NCBI GenBank assembly: GCA_002077065.1
Contig: NAJO01000082.1
Location: 1 to 64,000 of the forward strand
Source of the DNA: Cryoendolithus antarcticus
Lineage: Eukaryota > Ascomycota > Dothideomycetes > Cladosporiales > Cladosporiaceae
Length of the DNA stretch: 64,000 nt
Reading direction: 5' to 3'
Made by a program: the position numbers and the translations under genes. Shown here one piece after another: positions 20,509 through 31,151 of the stretch. The notes beneath the pieces are model-generated. The model searched no databases, was not told the DNA's origin, and saw only the letters and a list, made by a program, of their open reading frames with translations. Each line of letters starts with the position of its first letter. Within the stretch, counting starts at the first letter, position 1.

Positions 20509-22833
20509 TCATGCTAACTCGAAAACCCCACTAACACCTTCGAATGGCGTAATACTTCCGCCGAAAGACTTCGCGTCGCCGTAGTACTTCAAGCGATATC
20601 GGCCGCGGAGCTCAACGTCCCGGATCATCAGGTCGCCATTGTTCTCATCGATAACGCCTGTGTTGTCTCGCCGCCAAGCCCCATTCTCCCACTTCGTCTC
20701 CCAGCTCACAGTCACCTGACTAGTGCCTACAACTGTACTCGTACGCTTCCACTCGTACAAAAGACTCCAATCGCTGTCATCTCGGACCTGGGTCCAGATA
20801 TTGACTCTGCTGTCGTATTTTTCTAGTGCTGCGAAGGTTTGTTCAAGCCGGAAGTCATTGCGTGGGTTTGCGCCGACAAACGTCGCAGCCACAGTGTCGC
20901 CAGGAATGTAACGGGGGCTGACATCAGTAACCACATCGCCGAAGGACTTGAACAGAGGTGCTCGGTCGACGATCACTGGGGTGATGAAGCTCAAGCTTGC
21001 GTCAACGTTGATCGGCGGGGAAGATCCACGCTCTAACCGTGGGACTGAAGCTCTCGTAGCATCGAGAGTAGGCAGTAGTGCCAATGTGCTGGTGATGTAC
21101 GCGTCCAAGGTGTGTGGACCGTAAAGTGTGGAAGCACCTTCGTAGCGTTGAATAGTGTACTCTTCTGGGGTAGCGATGTAGTGGGCGTACGTGTTCGCTG
21201 GGCCACCGAGGACTACTAGAGGCTCTGTAGCTAGATCAGTGAAAGCGTCGGCAGCCGCAGACTTAACAGCGGCCTTCCAGCGTCGGCCTGACATTGTGGT
21301 GGCTTCACCGGGCGCGATGATCATGAACAGCTGTCCAACTCGCATGACCTGGATGTCCACAATGTTGGGACTCCATGCATATGGATCCTCACTTTCGCCA
21401 ACGTCAAGTAAGATCGCCTTGGCCCCATGACAAGCATGTTGAGTCTCGTTGGGCTTATGTACACGATTGCCAATCAGCGACCACAATGGATTTGCATCAG
21501 AGCTACCTTGCTTGAAGTCAAATGCTCCAGGGCCGTCTGTGGTACCAGCCGCGAATGACTGCCCGAGCGCAGCTGGACATGTCTGAGCCAATGTGCCGTT
21601 CGAAAGCTCGAAGCGCAAGTTACTGAAGTCTGCAAATTGGTGAACGGATTTGACTGCTCTGCCCTCGACAGCTGTGAAGGCGGAGGCATTACTCCAGAGC
21701 TCAAACGCCGCGGCATACTGCCGACGGCCAATCTCAAATGAAGACGCTGTACCAGCATCTTCTCGTCCGAAATAAGGTCCTCGACCATGGCAGGGCTGTG
21801 TCTTGTTGCCGCATAAGCTCGTCTTGAAGTCACACATCTGACCAGCTGCGTCGCCAGATTCGCAGTACGCGCCCAGAACGTTGGGAGACGTATCTCCGAC
21901 ATTGCTTTGCGAGAAGCCTGCGACAAAGCTGGAGTCCTTGGTCATCTTCTCGAACAGATCTGCGGCAACACCCTTATTATCTCCGGTGACGAGGGTGTTG
22001 TTGCCGAGCATGCTCGTGCCATGAACTGGGAACCATGTGAGTACACCGACGTCCTTGAGGCCATGATCCGTGTGGTGCTGGAAGCGGAGTAGAGTGAGAG
22101 CCTTGTCTACGTCATGTTCATAGTATTGCCTTTCAGCTTCAGGATTCGCAAGGTAGGCATAGGGACTCCGGTTGATGTTGGCATCAAGGATCTCAATACT
22201 GCCAAAGCTCAGGGTACCTAGCTGCAGTGACTCGTGCGCTTGCTTGATCGATGCCACGGCACCATCTACAATCGCCTCATATGAAGGTTTATTGAAACCT
22301 CTGCTGGTGATCTGCGGAAGCAGATAGTTCAGCCACGCCCCAGGTCCGCTGTGAGAGTGAGTGCCCGTTACTGCGATGTTCTGTGGCCCATACATGGCAT
22401 ACTCGTCACCGAGCTTGGACAACGCTGTTAAAATGCCGTGCCGGACGGCGGTGTCACCAGCCTGCGTGTCAAGCACAAGGTAGACGATACGCGACTTCGT
22501 ATCATCCTTATCCCCGATGATGAATGCTCGTGAGAACAGTCTCTGCCTCAGTCCGGTGCCTAGCTGAGCCGGATCCGCGTAGCCCATGAAATTGATCTCG
22601 ACGACCGGGCCAGTGATGTCGCCCTTGCCAACTCCAAGGAGGTACTGTTGGCCATGTAGATTTGTCAGGGAAGCTGAGGACCCATACTGTGGCGGACTCG
22701 CAGTCTCGATACTGTCAGCGACACCGACGTGCCATTGAACCGGCGCTCGAACGATCTCGAGCAGGCCGAATGTGGCAAGGAGGAAGACGAGGCCAGCCGC
22801 AAGGCCAATGGCCAGTCCAGAACGCGCCATCAT
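20509..22833 (-). CDS. Neutral ceramidase
   Basis: Intronless, 774 residues, as expected for the neutral/alkaline ceramidase family. An N-terminal hydrophobic segment (LAIGLAAGLVFLLATFGLLE) acts as signal or anchor. The zinc-binding segment is VTGTHSHSGPGAWLNYLLPQ. The catalytic Ser motif is ANINRSPYAYLANP, followed by the conserved ERQYYEHDVDKALTLLRF. Further on, VAGFSQSNVGDTSPNVLGAY and MIIAPGEATTMSGRRW are family blocks, and an immunoglobulin-like C-terminal domain ends the protein. It cleaves ceramide to sphingosine and fatty acid, probably at the cell surface or in the secretory pathway. The full set of motifs suggests a working enzyme. Confidence 0.93.
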   Translation of the reverse strand: MMARSGLAIGLAAGLVFLLATFGLLEIVRAPVQWHVGVADSIETASPPQYGSSASLTNLHGQQYLLGVGKGDITGPVVEINFMGYADPAQLGTGLRQRLFSRAFIIGDKDDTKSRIVYLVLDTQAGDTAVRHGILTALSKLGDEYAMYGPQNIAVTGTHSHSGPGAWLNYLLPQITSRGFNKPSYEAIVDGAVASIKQAHESLQLGTLSFGSIEILDANINRSPYAYLANPEAERQYYEHDVDKALTLLRFQHHTDHGLKDVGVLTWFPVHGTSMLGNNTLVTGDNKGVAADLFEKMTKDSSFVAGFSQSNVGDTSPNVLGAYCESGDAAGQMCDFKTSLCGNKTQPCHGRGPYFGREDAGTASSFEIGRRQYAAAFELWSNASAFTAVEGRAVKSVHQFADFSNLRFELSNGTLAQTCPAALGQSFAAGTTDGPGAFDFKQGSSDANPLWSLIGNRVHKPNETQHACHGAKAILLDVGESEDPYAWSPNIVDIQVMRVGQLFMIIAPGEATTMSGRRWKAAVKSAAADAFTDLATEPLVVLGGPANTYAHYIATPEEYTIQRYEGASTLYGPHTLDAYITSTLALLPTLDATRASVPRLERGSSPPINVDASLSFITPVIVDRAPLFKSFGDVVTDVSPRYIPGDTVAATFVGANPRNDFRLEQTFAALEKYDSRVNIWTQVRDDSDWSLLYEWKRTSTVVGTSQVTVSWETKWENGAWRRDNTGVIDENNGDLMIRDVELRGRYRLKYYGDAKSFGGSITPFEGVSGVFELA

Positions 22834-23755
22834 AGTACAACCTTTGGCGAAGACGCCCTGTCAGCCGTTGTGATTCCCATCATACGCTCATCTACGCCCT
22901 CTTCGTAACATCATCTCTGTTGCCTCGCGGCATACGACGGAGTTCAGTGTGTGATTAGTCATGTCGGCTGTCGTTCGCCCCGATCGGCTCGTGCCGGAGG
23001 GCCCTCGATCCGCATCACTAGCCAACCTTGAGTATTACTTGATCCCCCGTTCCTTTCTTATCTCTTTCACACCTTAATAGATGGCAGACAACGACCCGCG
23101 ACAGATGCATGACGACAAGCTAGCCATGTAGCATGACCGCGATCGTTCACGCACATGCATCGACAATGCGAGGTGGGCAATCGGGGCAGCGCCGCCCCCA
23201 GGGAGCCTATCGGGTGGAGGTACTAGATGCACACATTCATCCAATGCTGCAGGCCTGCCCGACGTCGCTGCTTCTCCCGTCTTACAGCGATCCTCGAAAT
23301 CACGACAAGCCGCTACGACATGCACGCTACTACGGCAATGGCAGACATTGCACAACGTGGTTCCAATGCCTCTCCGGCCCTCCCGCGCGCCCGCTAAGTG
23401 GTTCACGCCTGTCACTCCCTTGCCGTTATGCTAGCTACGTGGGTCACTGACCTTGCTGTCGGGTCATCAATCTTTATCTCTGCGATGGCGTCTCACGGAC
23501 GAGTATCGCGTCGAAAAGTAATGCTGCTCGATTGTGGTGTCTTGCATCTGAGCATGTAGGTGTTTTCTTCTTCCGTAGTGCCCGATTTCTCCTCTACATT
23601 TCTTCTATGTGTTGCGAAACCAGTCCTCCGTTATAGGAATTTACCAGAGTCCCGCAAAGAAGAGCACCATTGCTCCTGTCGATAGTCGAAGTCCGGTCTA
23701 CGCCGAGGTCCAGTCTCTTCGCTGTACTGGCCGCAAATCACTGCGGAGTGACAGT
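22834..23755. other. Intergenic, about 920 bp
   Basis: This holds the ceramidase promoter and the 5' region of the large charged protein. The reading frame of the latter is open back to about 23600 without an ATG, so an unseen upstream exon may lie here. No other gene was recognised. Confidence 0.45.
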
Positions 23756-26700
23756 ATGCCGTCGTCACACTGGGGCGACGTCAAGCGGCGCTTTGACATC
23801 AGCGAAGTCAAAGTCGCAACATGGCGAGACCCGAGTCTCAGCATCCACCCGTCTCGAGACAGACCCGGTGTGATGAGGACGATTTCAGCTGCCGATGCCG
23901 CAAAATCGTACGTTCCGACATATAAGTACAAGATCGAGTTGCCGAAACCGCCCGAGCCTACAGACGATGAGATGAGTGTTGCGGAGAAACACCAGTCCAA
24001 ATACGAGGTCGATCACGACCCTGCTGCAGCCGATGTGATTGAAGCTTCCATCGATGACACAGACATTGTCTCACTCTTGGCTGTGGATGCGGCTCCAGAA
24101 ACTTCTGCAGAGCTGGATATCGTCGACGTGCTCGGAGGAACTGCGCCTGGTGCAGACGCCGAAGCGATGGCAAAGTCCGTGGCTACCGAAGAGAAGCATA
24201 TAGCTTCACCTGAGGAAGACATCGAGGTCATTCCCGAACACAACTTTGCGGATGTAGCTACTGACTCTGAGGTACAAGTTGATGACGTGCCCTCAGTAGA
24301 GCCGACAGTCGACAACAACGTCTTGCAAGACCCGATGGACAGCGCTCTGGCGAAAATCACTTCGTCTGACTCTGTAGCCGACATCATCGAGGGTGATCTA
24401 AGACACGAGAATCTTCAAGGACTGCCACCCGACCATCTCGACCCAATCACCGAGGCTATGCTGCAAAGGCTTCTGGACGAACCACCGCCATCTTCGGCGT
24501 ATCTTGCTGGCAACATTGACCTAGAGGCCCTGCTAGCTGGCACACCACCAGCCGTTCTGGCCACCGATATCCCAAAAGACTTTGACATTGGCGAAACGAG
24601 CGAGACTTCCGACAAGCGCGTTAGCTTTGCTCCAGGAACTCCTGAACCGAAACCGACGGTGCGTAAGAAGAAGTCAAGCACTGGGTCGAAGACGAAGAAG
24701 AAGAAGAAGGTCACGGCTGCGCAGATTGAAGAGCTTCCAGACGATATCGTCGCCATACTGGACGAAACTATTGAACCTGTCGCTAGAACACCGTTTGATC
24801 CTGCAGCTATCGAGGCGGCAATGATTGACCCTCTGGACGACGTTTTCGTGCACGTCGTTGATGTTGGCGGTTCTGAGCTTGTAGCACGAAACCGGTCTTC
24901 AGAAATTCTTATGGTGGACCCAGCACGCAACGCGGGAGTGTCGGAATTGGACCCAACACAGCAAAGCATCGACGACATTCTGTATGGACTTGTCATCCCA
25001 CCCGCTGCGCCCTTGCCTCCTATGACAGAAGTACCATCACCTTCGAAGATGAAGTCAAAGTCGTCGAAGCTTAAGACCTCCACAAGCAGAAGTAAGACTC
25101 AGGAAGGAAAAGCGAGCAAGAGTAAGCACAAGACAGAGGTACCGATAGACCCGAAAGTGGCTGGACTTGGCATCGATATGACCCCTGATGTGATCGTGCC
25201 TCTCACAGCCACCGCCGCTGTCATAGACGGCCACGACTATCAAGAAGATACTCTGCCAAATCTGACCGACAAGGAGCTGCAAGACATCCTCAGCCACACG
25301 CATGACATGAAACCTACCGCTGCCACCGTCATAGAGCCCAAACCAGCGCTGGAGTCCAGTCTCGACGCTGTTGAATCAGCGGTATCTCCAGGCCGCGATG
25401 AATTCGACAGCCAGATTGATGATGGGCTCCCGGAACTTAAAGGAAACTTGCAGCCGCTTTTGGTAGATGACTGCAAGGCGATCGAGACCGGAGAATCGCA
25501 GCATGACGACATTGAGGGTACTGCGGCAATCACTGGCGAGGATGCTGTCGATGCAGTCGCTACCGAAAAGGATAAACATGGCGAACTCAGCAGTGATATC
25601 CTTGCTGTTGTCCCGGCCAATCTCGACTCCTGTGTCGATACCTTCGATGAAGGTGGCACGGCACAGGACGATCTCGGCGAGCCGGTCATCCCCGAACAAG
25701 ACGCACAACCTGCCTCTGAGAATTCTATCCTGCCTGACGATATCGATGCGAAGAACATCGTCTCAAATACCGCGACGGCTGATTTCGACGCTGACCCTAC
25801 GACCTTGACTACTCCAGATCCTCTCACATTGGAGCTCGATGGGATCTTTGCAAGCGAATCGCCAGCAGAGCGCATTGATGATCTCGACTTTGATTTTGAC
25901 GATATTACTGGCGTCGATATTGCGGGAGAGGAGATGGGAGAAGTCAAATTATCTGGTCAGGACGCAACCGCTTCAGCCTTAGACAACGATATGCTCGCCA
26001 ACGCGAGAGAGCTATCTCCGGTGCTGGAGCCGTTGCCTGATAGCGACGTAGCTGACATCGATGTTGTCGGTGGTTCAGAGCTCCAAGAGCTCGATACTCA
26101 AGGCGAAGTGGATCGAGACGGCCAGAATACGATTCTCGACGGCGATGCACCGTCAGCGATGACCGCCGACATTAGCGCCCTGGATGATCTTCTCAATGAT
26201 CCAGGCGCTGGGCTACCGAAAAACGTCGATCTAGTTCCTACAGATCTACCGAAAGGGTCATTAGATGACATGAACACACCAGCCGAGGACGCAAATGCTG
26301 CTGAACAACCACAGAACGTCCTGGACGAGCAGATCCCAACCGCCATTGACAGTCAGGCTCTGGCTACAGAGCTGGATCTTGAGCCCTTGACATCAATCCC
26401 GACTGTTCTGTCGGCGGATCCAAGACAGGACTCCATGGTAGTCGATGAAGGGTCAGCCAGAGTCCCCGAGGAAGCGTCGATGCTGGCTCAAGAAGCGAGT
26501 CCAGTCGTTGATCCCGCAGCCGCAGCGGCCGTAGCAGCCATAACAGCAATCGTAGCGGATGCGCCCCCGTCGCCAACGCTGAGCCGAAGCTCCAAGAGGC
26601 GTTCCGACGGCTGGTCAAGACCTGTAAAGAAGCCGGGAGACTCAGCTGCTCCCGGGAAGAGCGATAGCGGCAGGGCTTCGAAACGCAGCTCCCGCTCCGC

Positions 26701-27505
26701 CAAGTCTGGAAGTGACCCCAAAGCTTCATCTCGTCGGTATGCGGTGTCTGCCGAGGAAGAGGAAGAGCGCAGGAGACGGCGTCGGGCTCGTAAGGAAGAA
26801 GAGGCTGCAAAAGCGAGAGAGGAGCAGCTCCGTAGGGAGGAAGAAGATGAAGAGAGACGGTTGCGGCACGATGCGCGACGCGCGGCACGCAAGGCTGCGA
26901 TCAAGGAAGCGGAGGAATCCGCGCGCCGTATTGCAAGGGAGGAAGCTGAGGCAGAGGCGAAGCGTGAGGCAGACTCCAGGCGACAGAGGAGAGAAAGGAG
27001 GGACAGCGTGGTAGGAAAGATCCGAGATGGGAAGTTTATGCGGCAAGACTCCAGTGATAAGGCAAGACCGACGCTGTTGAAGGCCTTCAGTGTGACCTCG
27101 GGCAGTTCACGGACAAATGCTGGCTTACTCATACGGACCAGCAGCGATGCGCCGCGAAGTCCTACACTACGTCGAAGCGCCACCGACTCGACCGCCCCAC
27201 GTAGCACGCGAGACGACAACGCGAGTAGACCGACATCGAAGCGCACATCGACTCGAAGCCAACATAAAGAAGGTAAGGTCGATGATACACCTGCTGCGCA
27301 GATTGAAGACGTTGCCGTGCCATTGTCTCCAGAGAGTACGAAGAGCCATCGATCACATCGATCTAGAGACGAGGACGGTGATCGCAGATCTGAGAGGCCG
27401 CATCGCAGTGGACGAGACAGCGAGAGAAGAGAACGACGACCTACGCTGGACAGTCAAAGTAAGAAGCCATCATTCATGGGGAGCTTCGTGCGGGCGTTCA
27501 AGTGA
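23756..27505 (+). CDS. Large charged, mostly disordered protein of unknown function
   Basis: The first in-frame ATG gives 1249 residues; the open frame extends about 50 codons upstream (VYAEVQSLRCTGRKS and so on), so the true start may be in an earlier exon. The N-terminal 70 residues (SSHWGDVKRRFDISEVKVAT) look ordered. Residues about 80-950 are very acidic (Asp/Glu/Ala-rich), with a short basic island (VRKKKSSTGSKTKKKKK). The next part is Ser/Arg-rich. Residues about 1000-1090 form a charged helix or coiled coil (EEEEERRRRRRARKEEEAAK). The tail is Arg/Ser-rich and ends KKPSFMGSFVRAFK. I do not recognise the family. The acidic body with a basic helical tail suggests a scaffold, nuclear or cytoskeletal protein, but that is only inference. 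Confidence 0.7.
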   Translation: MPSSHWGDVKRRFDISEVKVATWRDPSLSIHPSRDRPGVMRTISAADAAKSYVPTYKYKIELPKPPEPTDDEMSVAEKHQSKYEVDHDPAAADVIEASIDDTDIVSLLAVDAAPETSAELDIVDVLGGTAPGADAEAMAKSVATEEKHIASPEEDIEVIPEHNFADVATDSEVQVDDVPSVEPTVDNNVLQDPMDSALAKITSSDSVADIIEGDLRHENLQGLPPDHLDPITEAMLQRLLDEPPPSSAYLAGNIDLEALLAGTPPAVLATDIPKDFDIGETSETSDKRVSFAPGTPEPKPTVRKKKSSTGSKTKKKKKVTAAQIEELPDDIVAILDETIEPVARTPFDPAAIEAAMIDPLDDVFVHVVDVGGSELVARNRSSEILMVDPARNAGVSELDPTQQSIDDILYGLVIPPAAPLPPMTEVPSPSKMKSKSSKLKTSTSRSKTQEGKASKSKHKTEVPIDPKVAGLGIDMTPDVIVPLTATAAVIDGHDYQEDTLPNLTDKELQDILSHTHDMKPTAATVIEPKPALESSLDAVESAVSPGRDEFDSQIDDGLPELKGNLQPLLVDDCKAIETGESQHDDIEGTAAITGEDAVDAVATEKDKHGELSSDILAVVPANLDSCVDTFDEGGTAQDDLGEPVIPEQDAQPASENSILPDDIDAKNIVSNTATADFDADPTTLTTPDPLTLELDGIFASESPAERIDDLDFDFDDITGVDIAGEEMGEVKLSGQDATASALDNDMLANARELSPVLEPLPDSDVADIDVVGGSELQELDTQGEVDRDGQNTILDGDAPSAMTADISALDDLLNDPGAGLPKNVDLVPTDLPKGSLDDMNTPAEDANAAEQPQNVLDEQIPTAIDSQALATELDLEPLTSIPTVLSADPRQDSMVVDEGSARVPEEASMLAQEASPVVDPAAAAAVAAITAIVADAPPSPTLSRSSKRRSDGWSRPVKKPGDSAAPGKSDSGRASKRSSRSAKSGSDPKASSRRYAVSAEEEEERRRRRRARKEEEAAKAREEQLRREEEDEERRLRHDARRAARKAAIKEAEESARRIAREEAEAEAKREADSRRQRRERRDSVVGKIRDGKFMRQDSSDKARPTLLKAFSVTSGSSRTNAGLLIRTSSDAPRSPTLRRSATDSTAPRSTRDDNASRPTSKRTSTRSQHKEGKVDDTPAAQIEDVAVPLSPESTKSHRSHRSRDEDGDRRSERPHRSGRDSERRERRPTLDSQSKKPSFMGSFVRAFK

Positions 27506-27693
27506 ACCTATGAGGCTATCAGGCTATCAGGCCATCATATTCAGCGTCGTGGCCATCTCTCATCGACACTGTGAGGCTGCTTTGGCACCTGTTAGTCTTG
27601 CGATAGAAGCACATGAGTCTTCCAACACTGGTAGAGGAGATATCGAAGTTGGCGGCAGTCTGTATTCTATGTAGCAACACCATATCATCATGC

Positions 27694-30260
27694 TCATTTC
27701 TTCCAAGCAGTCATAAGTTGTCCCGCCGTTCCCAAATTGCCCTGCGAAGCTTCCATACCAATGATATCCGTCGCAATAGGCTTGATACCATTCCATACGC
27801 CGTTCGCAACGACAGCAAAGCCCCAGGCGCCGTTCGCATCAGCCACAACGCCGATCCTCTTATCCTCCATCTCGGCCAATGTCACAGCGCGTTTGAGACC
27901 GCCACCGCGAGGGTCCTCCTCCGTGGGACTTTCAGCAGGCTGCAGGCGCTGACCGAGCTCCCTCACTACGTTGCTCTGTAGCATGTCTGGAGCGTCGAAG
28001 TGTGCGGCCGCCAGACCTTTAGCGCTCAGCTGTGTCTTGACGACTTCAGTCTCGGCTGGGTGGGTGAAGCAGTAAGCACCGAGCGCGAGCAGGATGACGG
28101 CTACAACGTAGAGAAGCTTCAGGCCTAGCAGGAGACTGAGCGGCGCGATGGGGACTCGAGCGACTGCGATGGTGCTGTTGCGCACTTGCTCGATGACGTT
28201 CGCTTGAGGATCCATGGTGCCAACTGACAGGGCTAGAGCTGCATTAGCCCAACCGTTAGCAAAGACATCGGCGAGATCTTTGGAAGTATTCTGCAGCGCT
28301 GCCAAGCTTGCAATCGAGGCGAGGACGTTCGCAGCCGGATCGAGATGGAAGCCGAAAGGAGCACTCATGAAGCCGCCCATCTCCGGATTTGACACTTCCA
28401 CGTCGAATGAATGAACCGAGCCGTTGGCCCAAGCATAGGTGACGTTGTATACGGTAGCAGAGCATTGAACAATCCACTTCGTATTGCCGCCAACGCTCCC
28501 CCGGTAGATCTCCGTATCGTTCAGAAGTGGGTTGTCGATCACACCGTTCTGCACGAGGGTAGTATCGTAAGTCGGATACCCAGTTGCCCAGGTGGCGAAG
28601 TTCAAGGGGTTTTGCGCGTGTAGAAACTGAGTGTCTGGATTATTCTGTAAGGCGCTCATCTGCGCCGGTGTCAACGGAGTCTCATTGCTTGTGAGGTTGT
28701 TGGTGACAAGTAGTGTAAGATCGCTGATACTGTAGACCTGCTTGCCAACACGGTTGGTCAAATCAGCATTGGTGGAGAATGCGAGCCCAATCGAGGGTCT
28801 GCCTTCTAGGCCATCGGCGCCAGGGTTGGTGACATCGCCGGACATATTATATGCCGCGTCGAGCGTCTGTGCTGCTCCAGGGAAGGTAAAGTTCGCTTGA
28901 AAGCCGGCTGAGCACTCAAATTTATCGTTCAGGAGCCCGGTGCTATCTGACACGCTCGGCCAGTTCTTGCTGACCACACAATGACTCGTGATCGGCTTGC
29001 ATTGCGTGGTGATGCCGAAGGTGTGGGCCTTGAAGTCGAGCTTTCCGTCTGCTCGCTTGTCGGCGAGGTAGTGATAAGTTAGGCCATTTTTGTCCGTGTA
29101 ATTTGCGATGGACGTGATCGCAGAGTAGCCGAGGGCAGTGCGGGCGGACTCGTCTGGTCCCACCAGCGTAGCGTCGATGCCGTATGGATTTTGGTCATCG
29201 AAGTGCATATTACAGCTGATCCACGCGACTCCACCCATGGCCCGGAAGTCGCCAGGTCCATTGGGACACTGGACACTAGACAAAGCCCTTCCAAACGTGC
29301 TTGCTCCTCCCGAGGTAATGTTGTACAGCTGCGTTATGATCGCGGGTGTGGTTGCGATACCGAACCATGTGTCGACGAGAGGGATCAGCAGTCTGGGGGT
29401 TCACACGGTCAGCGCGGATCTGAAGTGGACACATCTTCTATTTTCTGAATATCCGTGAACCCAGCTCCGCTGATATCGGCCAAGCCGCGATGAGGACAGC
29501 TTAGCTGCAGGAGATGAGAGACACTCGTTACTGAGAAGTTGACTTACCCAAGAAACGTGATCATGAAGAGCGCCGTGAAAGCCATAGGAATGGGATCTGC
29601 GAGCTTCCTCTTATGTTGATAGCGGTGAAGCAAAGTATCCTTCAATGGCTCCAAGCTATTTCCACCCAGCAACCCGATGAGCAGCGTCAATTGCTGTGGA
29701 CTCGGTAGATCTACGCCCTCGCCACGTTGCGACTTGACAATAATCCGTCGAGCCGCAAAGAACGCGACAAGAGCCATGATGGAGCTAGTCAGGTACGGAA
29801 TGACACGACTGGTCCATGAAGCGATGGTGGTGATCGTCGAAGGATTGCGTTGCGTAAACAAGGCTGGTCCAGCCATGTGCCGCCAATCGTATATCGTTTC
29901 TGTGACGTTCAAGTTGCGCTGCGCAGTAGTCGCCTGGATATAGAAGTCGGGCCAGCCACGCTGAGTCTTGACCTGTTTGCTGAGTATGAACCATATCAGG
30001 ACAGCCGAGATCACGATCACGGGTATACATGGCAAGGCCACGCCGCAGACGATTGTCCAGACGGCTTTTGCGAGGTCGCGATCGGGTTTGGCAAATGCTG
30101 CTTCATTGTCTTTGATGAGGGTGTCGTCCTCACCTGGGACCGCTGTTGTGTTCGATGTCACGCCAGACTTCTCCGGTTGACTGGAGATCTTCTCTACATA
30201 CGGACTCTCCACGGGATTGATCTGAGAGGTAGCTCCCACTTTCTCGAACCTCGAGTCCAT
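27694..30260 (-). CDS. Multi-span membrane protein with large extracytoplasmic region, unknown function
   Basis: Two exons (30260-29548 and 29392-27694) joined by a 155-nt intron give 803 residues. The cytosolic N-terminus is followed by membrane helices near residues 67-92 (VWTIVCGVALPCIPVIVISA), 145-165 (VIPYLTSSIMALVAFFAAR) and 225-245 (MAFTALFMITFLGLLIPL). A large loop of about 380 residues with many N-glycosylation sequons follows, then one helix near residue 655 (LLLGLKLLYVVAVILLALGAY) and a cytosolic tail. Proteins with this layout are common in filamentous ascomycetes, but I know no function. The intron is longer than others in the window, yet the junction reads smoothly (TFLGLLIPLVDTWFG). 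Confidence 0.75.
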
Positions 30261-31151
30261 GGCCGCGAGGGAGATACAAGCTGATACGGGGTGCAGGAAA
30301 GAGAGAAATGTGCCCAGTCACCTACCTCAGGACCTACGACACCTATATCAGATTTTGCTCTACATGCCGACGATCGGAACTGAGGGGCCCTTGCTTCTGC
30401 TTGGTGTGCCCGTTGGCGCGAGACCACGCAAAATCGCGGTTTTGACTCGAGGTCAAACGGTGGATGGGCGCGGCTAGCCCAGCGCCACAGGGTCCCAGAA
30501 GCGCACGCGAGAGCTGAACAGTGCAGTAGACTTTACGGATCTGGCGAAGATCAAGCCACGAACCAAATAGCCGAGTGTTCCCGCGGTCGAGTCCTTGGTT
30601 CCATTGGGATACAGTCTGAGACCAGACGTTCCACTGTGGTGCGAGAGCTCTATTCTGCCGAGGATCTTGTTGAAGCTGTTGCCAGATACGTGCTCAGCAT
30701 CTCATTCGCTACCTGGTGCCCGTCGTGCCTGCCCATTCTAAGACACGACTTCCGAATCCGGCCTTGGCGATTTGCACGCGAAGCGATGTCCAAAGTGCCG
30801 ACCTACATAACCCTCGCCAGTAGTTAGGGCATTGATGGTGTTGCTTACAAGACCTCTAGAATGATTAGGAGGCAGCGTCCAGTACAGCACACAAGCATTG
30901 GCCTGCCATTGCTTGGTTGAGCACGGTCGATGGAGGCGAAGCAGTGTCGTCACCACGCCGCTGGCCTGGCACCACACACTTCTCTGTTTAGCGATTCCAC
31001 GTGCAAGTGACATCCTGCACATGCAACGCCTCGTTGACGCGTGGACGAAGCGGCAATCGTTACTTGCTGCTGCGGTCCCACCTCAGAGTAAGTCCTCTCT
31101 TTCTCGAACATACTGTCTCTCCCACCCTGTTCTTCACCACATAGTATAGAT
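30261..31151. promoter_or_regulatory. Intergenic, 891 bp, between divergent genes
   Basis: This holds the promoters of the membrane protein (minus) and the DUF1769 gene (plus). Short ORFs inside show no motifs. Confidence 0.45.

Noticed and set aside
24013..27246. Several long minus-strand ORFs opposite the large charged protein
   Set aside because: Low-complexity Ser-rich translations produced by antisense of Asp/Glu/Ala codons.
27506..27545. Short repeat of GGCTATCA units after the large charged gene
   Set aside because: Only two to three imperfect 10-bp units; too small to be a meaningful satellite.
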